Shown in pieces: positions 29,163 through 37,999 of a stretch of DNA of 64,000 nucleotides (positions are counted from its first letter, which is position 1; each line of letters starts with the position of its first letter). This stretch comes from Corynebacterium lactis (GTDB taxonomy: Bacteria > Actinomycetota > Actinomycetes > Mycobacteriales > Mycobacteriaceae). The notes below the pieces were generated by a model. The model had not been told where the DNA came from, searched no databases, and saw only the letters and a list, made by a program, of their open reading frames with translations. The stretch is taken from NCBI RefSeq assembly GCF_900519355.1, contig NZ_ULHE01000004.1:62001-126000 (forward strand), written 5' to 3'. A program made the position numbers and the translations under genes.

Positions 29163-29525
29163 CTAGTCGATCGAGATCAGCCCCTGGCCGCCCTGCACCG
29201 CGTCGCCGACGGCGACGTGGATGGCGCCGACCTTGCCGGCGCTCGGCGCGGTGATCTCGGTTTCCATCTTCATTGCCTCGAGAACCAGCAGAACCTCGCC
29301 GGCCTCGATGTCCTGGCCCTCTTCGACCAGGATGCGGCTGACGGAACCGGCCAGCGGCGCGACGACCGCGTTGGCGGACACGCCGGAGACACTTGCGGTT
29401 GCGGGCTCGACGACAGTGTTGGAGGTGCCGCCACCCACGACGATTGGCTTCAGGCGCTTCGGCTCCTCCACCACTTCGACGTCAACGTCGTAGGCAATGC
29501 CGCCCACGGTCACTTTCAATTTCAT
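29163..29525 (-). CDS. Methylmalonyl-CoA carboxytransferase 1.3S biotinyl subunit
   Basis: This 120-residue carrier moves CO2 between the 12S and 5S subunits. It starts MKLKVTVGGIAYDVDVEVVE, nearly as in the Propionibacterium 1.3S subunit I remember. A GGG/TSNT-rich linker follows, then the biotinyl domain ANAVVAPLAGSVSRILVEEG with biotin lysine Lys86 in LEAMKMETE, and ends QGGQGLISID. It is the last gene of the operon 5S-12S-small subunit-1.3S. It needs biotin, made by the bioB gene 2.4 kb away. Confidence 0.93.
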   Translation of the reverse strand: MKLKVTVGGIAYDVDVEVVEEPKRLKPIVVGGGTSNTVVEPATASVSGVSANAVVAPLAGSVSRILVEEGQDIEAGEVLLVLEAMKMETEITAPSAGKVGAIHVAVGDAVQGGQGLISID

Positions 29526-29572
29526 GGCTAGAAAATCCTCTAAGTAGAAAGTCGATCAGTAAACGGTGCCAA

Positions 29573-29902
29573 CTAGTGGAGGTGCTGCTGCTGGACCTGG
29601 CGGCCCTGCGCAGCCCACGTCTTGTGGCGGTTGTAGCGGATGGCCTTGACCTTGCCGCGGTTGCCCAGGTAGGCGGACACTGCTGCCGAGATGGCGATGA
29701 CCGTATCCTCCGGGATGCCGGCGTCGACGCGCTTGCGCAGGTCCGACAGCTCCTTCTCAGCCTGGTTCAGGCGCGCGGTGGCCTTCAGTAGGCTATTCGA
29801 CGTCGCGTCCAGGCGGTTGGTCAGCTCGGAGACCAGGGCGCGGAGCTCGGCAATATCGCCGACACCGGCACCGATCCCGGAGCTATCCATGTTCTCGCTC
29901 AT
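29573..29902 (-). CDS. Small helical subunit of the carboxytransferase operon
   Basis: ATG 29902 overlaps the 12S stop by one base (TGATG), giving 109 residues. Residues 15-70 are a heptad-like coiled coil (IAELRALVSELTNRLDATSN and on). Then comes PEDTVIAISAAVSAYLGNRG and the basic-aromatic end YNRHKTWAAQGRQVQQQHLH. The A-A-V-x-A-Y-L-G and W-A-x-Q-G-R pattern resembles small accessory subunits of sodium-pump decarboxylases and acyl-CoA carboxylases. It probably helps assemble 12S with its partners; this is inferred from position and pattern only. Confidence 0.8.
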   Translation of the reverse strand: MSENMDSSGIGAGVGDIAELRALVSELTNRLDATSNSLLKATARLNQAEKELSDLRKRVDAGIPEDTVIAISAAVSAYLGNRGKVKAIRYNRHKTWAAQGRQVQQQHLH

Positions 29903-31499
29903 CACTGTGGCCCCAATCCATGCTTCTTCGCCGGGCGGACGATGCGCTTGTTGGACAGGACAGCCAGGGCGTCGGCGATGCGCAGCCGGGTCTCGGCCGG
30001 GTCGATGACGTCGTCGACGAGCCCGCGGGAGGCAGCGACGTACGGCGTCGAGAAGCGGGTCTTGTACTCGGCGATGCGCTCGTCGCGCACGCGGGCCTGC
30101 TCGGCCTCGTCGCCAGCGGCGGCGATGTCCTTGCGGAAGACCACGTTGACCGCGCCCTCGGCACCCATGACCGCGATCTCGGCAGTCGGCCACGCGAAGA
30201 CATAGTCCGCGCCGAGGTCCTTCGAGCACATGGCCAGGTACGCTCCGCCGTAGGCCTTACGCATGACGACGGTCACCTTCGGCACCGAGGCGGCGGAGTA
30301 GGCGTAGAGCATCTTCGCGCCGTGGCGGATGATGCCGCCGTGCTCCTGGGCCACGCCCGGCATGAAGCCGGGGACGTCGACCAGGGTGACCAGCGGGATG
30401 TTGAAGGCGTTGCAGAAGCGGATGAACTTCGCGCCCTTGTCCGAGGAGTTGATGTCCAGCACGCCGGACATGACGTTCGGCTGGTTGGCGATGAAGCCCA
30501 CGGTGCGGCCGGTGACGCGGCCGAAGCCGACGACCAGGTTGGTGGCGAATCCGGCCTGGGACTCCAGGAAGTCGCCGTGGTCGGCGATGCGGGTGATGAT
30601 CTCGCGGACGTCGTAGCCCTTCTTGCCGTCGACGGGGACAATCTCGCGTAGCTCTGGGTCCGGCTCGGCCTCGAACACGGGATCCACCACCGGCGGCTCC
30701 TCCGTGTTGTTCTGGGGCAGGAAGCTGAGCAGCTTCTGGGCGATCAGGATGGCCTGGTCGTCATCCTCCGCGACGAAGTCGATGTTGCCGGCCTTGGCCA
30801 TGTGCGCGTCGGCACCGCCGAGCTGCTCGGCGGTGACGTCCTCGCCGGTGACGGACTTGATTACGCCCGGGCCCGTGATGAACATCTGGGCCTTGCGGGT
30901 CTGGATGATGAAGTCGGTCAGGGCCGGGGAGTACGCGGCGCCACCGGCGCAGGGGCCCGCGATGATAGAAATCTGCGGGACCAGGCCGGAGAGCCACACG
31001 TTGTTGTAGAAGACCTGGCCGTAGCCGGAGAGGGAATCGATGCCCTCCTGGATGCGGGCTCCGCCGGAGTCGTTAATGAAAACGAACGGGGTGCCGTTGT
31101 CCGCGGCGGCGCGCATGGTCGCGGCGACCTTGCGGGACTGGGTCTCGCCGGCGGAACCGCCCATGACGGTGAAGTCCTGGGATGCCACGTGCACGGCACG
31201 CCCCAAAACGCACCGGTGCCGGTGACCACGCCGTCGGCAGGCGCGTCGGCGCGGTCCATGCCGAAGTCGGTGGTGCGATGGGTCATGAACATGCCGGTCT
31301 CGCGGAAGGTGCCCTCGTCGACGAAGTTGTCGATGCGCTCGCGGGCGGTCTGCTTGCCGCGCTCGTGCTGCTTTTCCAGGCGAGCCTCGCCGCCGCCTGC
31401 GGCGACGCGGGCGCGCTCGGAGACCAGGAATTCCAGGCGCTCGTCCATCGAGGAATCGACGCCCGGCACCTGCGGCTTGTTATCTGAAAGTTGCGACAT
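29902..31499 (-). pseudogene. mmdA: Methylmalonyl-CoA carboxytransferase 12S subunit, one-base frameshift
   Basis: The 12S subunit moves CO2 from methylmalonyl-CoA to biotin, releasing propionyl-CoA. From ATG 31499 it reads MSQLSDNKPQVPGVDSSMDE, HERGKQTARERIDNFVDEGT, then GVVTGTGAFWG. There one base is missing between 31200 and 31201 (GGCCGT seen as GGCGT). The other frame continues RAVHVASQDFTVMGGSAGE, GGARIQEGI, GPCAGGAAYSPAL, and PNVMSGVLDINSSDKGAKFI, all typical carboxyltransferase motifs. With one base restored it is 532 residues, close to the Propionibacterium subunit. Propionyl-CoA carboxylase beta is the close alternative, but the 5S and 1.3S neighbours settle the role. Confidence 0.9.
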
Positions 31500-31533
31500 T
31501 GGTTTCTCTTCTTCCGTGTCTTGCCGTGACGAA

Positions 31534-33030
31534 CTAGGCGGGCTCGACCTGGACGGTCTGTGCGCGACCGCCGACGGTGACCTTGTAGCGGATGGGCTCG
31601 CGGATGGCGTTGGCGGCACCGGAGGCCTGCTCGGCCTCGCGCTGCAGCTGCTCGGCGGTCTTGCCGACGTTCTTCGGGCCCTCGCCGCGGGTGGTGAAGA
31701 AGCCCGGCGCGACGGACGGGAACAGGGCGTTGGTCAGGACGTCCTCGTCGGTGCCGTTGAAGCCGTCGAGGCCCTTGGCCTGCTCGACCAGGGAATCCCA
31801 CTCCGGTTCCAGCAGGTCGGCCGGGCGGACGGTGATCTCTTCCTTCTTAGTCTGCTCCGCGGCCTGCTTGACCAGCTCCGGGTTGCGCTCGCCGGGGCAC
31901 TCGCCGTAGTAGCCGAGCATCAAGTCGGCGAACTCGGCGGTCATGACCTTGTAGCGCCCCATCAGGACGTTGAACACTGCCTGCGTGCCGACAATCTGCG
32001 ACGACGGCGTCACCAGCGGCGGGTAGCCGGCGTCCTTGCGAACAACGGGGACCTCGCGCATGACCTCGTCGACGCGGTCGCCCGCACCCTGGGCCTTCAG
32101 CTGGTTTTCCATGTTGGAGAGCATGCCACCCGGGATCTGCGACATGAAGATATCGGTGTTGACCAGGGTCTTGGACTCGAACTCCGCGTACTTCGGGCGA
32201 ATCTTGCGGAAGTGATCGCGAATGGTGATCAGGTTGTCCATGTTCAGGTCGGTCTCGTAGCCGGTGCCCTCGAGCATCTCGACCAGGGACTCGGTCGGGT
32301 TGTGGCCCGGGCCGAGAGACATGGAGGAGATGGCGGTATCGACGACATCCGCGCCGGCCTCGATGGCCTTCATCAGCGTCACCATGGTCACGCCGGTGGT
32401 CGAGTGGCAGTGGACGTTGATCTGGGTGTCCTCGCCGTAGGCCTCCTTGATGCCGCGGACGATGTCGTACGCGGGCTGCGGCTTGAGCAGCGCGGCCATG
32501 TCCTTCAGCGCGATGGAGTCCGCGCCCATGTCCAGCAGGCGACCGGCCAGCTTGATGTAGCCGTCGACGTCGTGCAGCGGCGACGTCGTGTAGCAGATGG
32601 TTCCCTGCGCATGCTTGCCGACGTTCTTCACCGCCGTCATTGCGTGCTCCAGGTTGCGCGGGTCATTCAGCGCGTCGAAGACGCGGAAGACGTCCATGCC
32701 GTTCTCGGCCGCCTTCTCGACGAACTTGTCGACCACCATGTCCTCGTAGTGGCGGTAGCCGAGCAGGTTCTGTCCGCGCAGCAGCATCTGCAGGCGCGAG
32801 TTCGGCATCAACTTGCGGAACGTGCGTAGGCGCTCCCAGGGATCTTCGTTCAGGAAGCGGATGCAGGAGTCGAAGGTAGCTCCACCCCAGCACTCGACGC
32901 TCCAGAAACCGGCCTTGTCCATCTCTTCGCAGACATCGACCATGTCTTCCATAGCCATGCGCGTTGCCATGAGGCTCTGATGAGCGTCTCGGAACGCGAC
33001 TTCCGTTACACCAATGGTTCGTGGACTCAT
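31534..33030 (-). CDS. Methylmalonyl-CoA carboxytransferase 5S subunit
   Basis: The 5S subunit passes CO2 from carboxybiotin to pyruvate, making oxaloacetate. The 498-residue protein is very like the Propionibacterium 5S subunit I remember: RDAHQSLMATRMAMEDMV, GGATFDSCIRFLNEDPWERL, LLRGQNLLGYRHYED. Metal ligands Asp15, His207 and His209 (NVHCHSTTG) and the carbamylated Lys176 (SIALKDMAA) are present. A C-terminal PADLLEPEWDS region follows the barrel. With 12S and 1.3S it gives the transcarboxylase of propionate fermentation. Pyruvate carboxylase or oxaloacetate decarboxylase alpha would carry a fused biotin domain, which is absent. Confidence 0.94.
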   Translation of the reverse strand: MSPRTIGVTEVAFRDAHQSLMATRMAMEDMVDVCEEMDKAGFWSVECWGGATFDSCIRFLNEDPWERLRTFRKLMPNSRLQMLLRGQNLLGYRHYEDMVVDKFVEKAAENGMDVFRVFDALNDPRNLEHAMTAVKNVGKHAQGTICYTTSPLHDVDGYIKLAGRLLDMGADSIALKDMAALLKPQPAYDIVRGIKEAYGEDTQINVHCHSTTGVTMVTLMKAIEAGADVVDTAISSMSLGPGHNPTESLVEMLEGTGYETDLNMDNLITIRDHFRKIRPKYAEFESKTLVNTDIFMSQIPGGMLSNMENQLKAQGAGDRVDEVMREVPVVRKDAGYPPLVTPSSQIVGTQAVFNVLMGRYKVMTAEFADLMLGYYGECPGERNPELVKQAAEQTKKEEITVRPADLLEPEWDSLVEQAKGLDGFNGTDEDVLTNALFPSVAPGFFTTRGEGPKNVGKTAEQLQREAEQASGAANAIREPIRYKVTVGGRAQTVQVEPA

Positions 33031-33338
33031 AGCTCAAAAATCTAAACGCATTTTTCCAGGTACGCGCGCTGGTGTCCGCGAATGTATGGGTAAACAAAGA
33101 GACTCTGCACGTTTGACCCCCAATACTCCCCCACAACTCGGGTAAATCGGCATATAGGAAAGAGATTTGTGCACTTAATCGTTCAACGAAGAATTGTGGC
33201 GCCGTGTCGTTTTTGCCCGCACCGTATCGCCGTCGTCAAGCAAACGGGCACGAGCGGGCACAAGTGGGCGCACGACGCACACGCCCCGGATCGTGCCAAA
33301 AAGCAAACTTTTGGCACGAACCCGATAAGGTATGTCCC
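33031..33338. other. Divergent intergenic region between 5S subunit and glgX
   Basis: No gene is seen in these 308 bases. Three 10-bp near-repeats GGGCACGAGC, GGGCACAAGT and GGGCGCACGA run from 33246 to 33275, and a long palindrome lies at 33291-33319. The half nearest the 5S gene is AT-richer (TTGTTTACCCATACATT on the minus strand) and may hold its promoter. Confidence 0.6.
33291..33319. promoter_or_regulatory. Perfect 11-bp inverted repeat before glgX
   Basis: TCGTGCCAAAA (33291-33301) and TTTTGGCACGA (33309-33319) are perfect arms around a 7-base centre, ending 20 bases before the glgX ATG. It could be an operator for a dimeric regulator or an mRNA hairpin near the ribosome binding site AAGG. 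Confidence 0.6.
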
Positions 33339-35479
<2,141 letters not shown>

Positions 35480-35510
35480 TCGGGTAGCTCAAAAGCACCG
35501 AAATACGACG

Positions 35511-35562
35511 AAGGAGCCGACCGAGGGACTTATTTCCCGGGTCGGCTCCTTCCTTTATTTTC
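35511..35562 (+). terminator. Rho-independent terminator after glgX
   Basis: AAGGAGCCGACC (35511-35522) pairs perfectly with GGTCGGCTCCTT (35540-35551), followed by TCCTTTATTTT. It is the clearest intrinsic terminator in the window. It may also act for the minus-strand gene converging on it. Confidence 0.85.
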
Positions 35563-35614
35563 TTGTGTTGTTGACTTCTGCCGCTTCTATGCGACCGCCT
35601 CTATGCGACCGCTA

Positions 35615-35860
35615 CTACGCGGCAGCCTTCATGTTGAACTCACGCTGGGAGTTCAACCAGTATTCCGGCTCTGTATCGAAGTAGGTGGAAAGCCGTTGTG
35701 CAAGATCGTTCGTCACCGAGGTGCGACCGGAACGGAAGCGCTCCAGAGTGGAGCTCGGAACACCGATGGCCACGGCGAGACGGTAAATCGACAGCGCGCG
35801 AGGCTCAAGGAAGTTGTCATTCAGAATGGAACCGGGATGCACTGGGTGGGTGCTGCTCAA
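35615..35860 (-). CDS. HigA-type antitoxin / XRE regulator without a partner toxin
   Basis: The 81-residue protein starts at TTG 35860, with AAGGAG 7 bases upstream. HPGSILNDNFLEPRALSIYR, then LAVAIGVPSSTLERFRSGR and LAQRLSTYFDTEPEYWLNSQ follow the HigA family pattern (HPGEIL...LSxxxLAxxLGV...PEFWLN). HigB toxin genes normally sit directly upstream, but the 320 bases there hold no such gene. It may be an orphan regulator or the remnant of a toxin-antitoxin pair. Confidence 0.85.
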   Translation of the reverse strand: MSSTHPVHPGSILNDNFLEPRALSIYRLAVAIGVPSSTLERFRSGRTSVTNDLAQRLSTYFDTEPEYWLNSQREFNMKAAA

Positions 35861-36181
35861 ACTTCTTACTCCTTACAAGTTTTCTCTCAGCCGTTAGATA
35901 CTCTTGCGGTTGGACTGGTTGATCAACGACGGGGTTACCACCGTTCGTTGTGGATTATAAGCAATGCCTTAGTGAATTGCATCCGGATATTTCACCTCAC
36001 CAAAGGTGTGGTTTTCGGGGGTAGCAAATTCCCCCTCCAGGACGTTCCCCGAATCCTTATCCCCGAATATGTTGTTTTTAAACGTACTTTTTCACCAGCT
36101 TCACCCCTATCTGTCCACTGAGCTCACCCTTCCCGCGACTGCTCCCCTCCCCGATCCGCCTCGGGCGCTACCATCTAATTC
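35861..36181. other. Intergenic region upstream of the orphan HigA gene
   Basis: These 321 bases contain no credible gene on either strand and no recognisable higB remnant. They hold a candidate higA promoter and operator at 35924-35959 and a leaderless-type -10 (TACCAT, 36169-36174) 7 bases before the next gene. Base composition is more AT-rich than the neighbours. Confidence 0.6.
35924..35959 (-). promoter_or_regulatory. higA promoter with imperfect palindrome
   Basis: On the minus strand TATAAT (35954-35959) forms a good -10. Just downstream CAACGAACGG and CCGTCGTTG (35924-35950) form an inverted repeat around 8 bases with one gap. The placement suits autorepression by HigA. Confidence 0.55.
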
Positions 36182-37909
36182 ATGACCTCGACGACCCCGC
36201 CCTCAGCCCAGAATTCCTCAGCACAGAATTCACGGGAAAGCGCCATTACCTTTGACCTCACAGGCACCACCGTGCGCCTCGTCGCCGACGGCCTTCGCGT
36301 CACCCGAAAGATCGAAACCAGCTCCGCCCCGGGCGTCACCAGTGCGCCTCTGGCCGATGTCCTCGCCGCCATCCGAGCTGGCGAGAAGCCGTCGCTCACG
36401 CCTCCGACGCGCTTCACCCCGGGTTTCGTCGCACTTCCCTGCTCGCTTCCGTCCGCCAGATTCATGCCCTCCCGCCAGAAGGCGGCCGAAGCTCTCCTCG
36501 CCGTCCTCACCACGGCCGCTGAGAACTCCGCGCTTGCCGACGGCGCCGCGGGCGCTCTCGGCCACGTCCTCGATTGGATTCACACCGACGCCCCCGGCGT
36601 CGAGGGGATCAGCGTTACGGGCACCGGGGCCAACGGCACGCCACGCACCGGCCGCGCTGCTGCCACCGCCGCTGTGGAGCGGGAACTGGCGCGTGGCGGC
36701 GTCGTCAAGCAGGGCGAGTTCACGGGCGATATTGAGGATTTCGCCGCGTTCGATGTCGAGACGGCCAACGGCGATGCGGGGTCCATTATTCAATTGGGCG
36801 TGGCGATTGTGCGGGGCGGCGCAGTCGCCGAGCGCTACTCGTGGCTGTGCCGGCCGCCGAAGGGCCTGGATTACTTCGACGAGGCCAATATCGCCATCCA
36901 CGGCATTACCGCTGCAGATGTCGCGGGCGAGCCGCCTTTCGCGCAACAGGTTGAGAAGTTCGTGGCGGCCGTCGAGGGGCTGCCGATTGTCGCCCACAAT
37001 GCGCGGTTCGATTTCACAGCCCTCACCAGGGCATGCAGGGCAGATGGCATCTCCGTGCCAAAGCTCGAATTCGCCTGCACGTATATGTGGGCGCGCCAGC
37101 TCCAACTGGGCCTGCCGAACCTGAAGTTGCCGACTCTGGCGCAGGCTGCGGGGTCGAGCCTCGACAATCACCACGATGCGACCGCCGACGCGGTGGCCTG
37201 CGCAGAGGTTGCGCTGTGGCTGATGCGTCGCCAGGGCGTCGGATCGGTTCGCGCTCTCAGCGCCGCGCTGTCTCTGTCCATGGGATCGGTGGGCTCGGGC
37301 CGGATGCGCAATGTTCGCTATGACCCAGCGGCGGGGCTGTCCTCCTCCGGCGACTCCGAAGCTGCCGCGGTTGCAGCCTCGGCAGTTTCGAGCGGTTCCG
37401 GCGGTTCGACCTCGAGCGCCTCGGGCGCCTCGGCTACCGCGCAAACTGGAAAACCGCGCACGTTTGCCCGAAAGAATCCGAAGTGGGACGCCGCGAAAAC
37501 CCCCGACACCATTCCGGATCCGAACCCGGACGCCGATCCCAATGGGCTCCTTTTCGGCCAGCGGGTGACCTTGACAGGGGATTTCGCGCCCTACGACAAG
37601 GGATTTTTGTGGGAAAAGATCGCCGATGCCGGGGCGAATATCAATAAGGGTGTCACGAAGAAGACGACAATCCTCGTGGCGGGCCCCTGGGACTCCGTGA
37701 CGTCGAAGGAAAAGCGCGCCAGGCAGCTCCGGGACGAGGGCCAGGAGATCGACATCTGGAGCGAAAAGGACCTGTTCAGCGCGCTGGGCTTATCGCCGGA
37801 AGGCGACGCGGGGACTGCCGCTGCGGGGTCCCCAACCTCTAGTGAAGCCTCAGCCTCGGGCTTCGGTTCGACGGCCTTGCCGGGCGACGACGGGCAGCCG
37901 CCATTCTGA
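36182..37909 (+). CDS. DEDDh 3'-5' exonuclease with C-terminal BRCT domain
   Basis: The 575-residue protein has three parts. Residues 1-180 are a poorly conserved N-terminal domain. Residues 185-345 are a DnaQ/epsilon-type exonuclease with the acidic residues in AAFDVETANG, IVAHNARFDFTAL and NHHDATADAVACAEV. After a Ser/Gly-rich linker (about 375-435), residues 455-545 form a BRCT domain (LLFGQRVTLTGDFAPYDKGF then KTTILVAGPWD). It probably trims 3' ends in repair or proofreading. TACCAT lies 7 bases before the ATG, so the mRNA may be leaderless. An 11-bp unit is repeated three times over the stop codon. Confidence 0.88.
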   Translation: MTSTTPPSAQNSSAQNSRESAITFDLTGTTVRLVADGLRVTRKIETSSAPGVTSAPLADVLAAIRAGEKPSLTPPTRFTPGFVALPCSLPSARFMPSRQKAAEALLAVLTTAAENSALADGAAGALGHVLDWIHTDAPGVEGISVTGTGANGTPRTGRAAATAAVERELARGGVVKQGEFTGDIEDFAAFDVETANGDAGSIIQLGVAIVRGGAVAERYSWLCRPPKGLDYFDEANIAIHGITAADVAGEPPFAQQVEKFVAAVEGLPIVAHNARFDFTALTRACRADGISVPKLEFACTYMWARQLQLGLPNLKLPTLAQAAGSSLDNHHDATADAVACAEVALWLMRRQGVGSVRALSAALSLSMGSVGSGRMRNVRYDPAAGLSSSGDSEAAAVAASAVSSGSGGSTSSASGASATAQTGKPRTFARKNPKWDAAKTPDTIPDPNPDADPNGLLFGQRVTLTGDFAPYDKGFLWEKIADAGANINKGVTKKTTILVAGPWDSVTSKEKRARQLRDEGQEIDIWSEKDLFSALGLSPEGDAGTAAAGSPTSSEASASGFGSTALPGDDGQPPF

Positions 37910-37933
37910 TGCCATTCTGATGCCATTCTGAGA
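37901..37933. repeat. Three 11-bp tandem copies over a stop codon
   Basis: CCATTCTGATG at 37901-37911 and 37912-37922, then CCATTCTGAGA at 37923-37933. The first copy carries the TGA stop of the exonuclease gene. Because 11 is not a multiple of 3, TGA recurs in the other frames. Confidence 0.9.
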
Positions 37934-37999
37934 TCGCTTCTGGGGTTCGCTGCTGGGATCGTCGGGCGTGCCCTGTGGGCGGGCGGTATAAAAGAAGAT

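Noticed and set aside
35603..36121. 172-residue plus-strand frame over higA and its upstream gap
   Set aside because: Half of it is antisense to higA and the rest has no coding bias or start signal.
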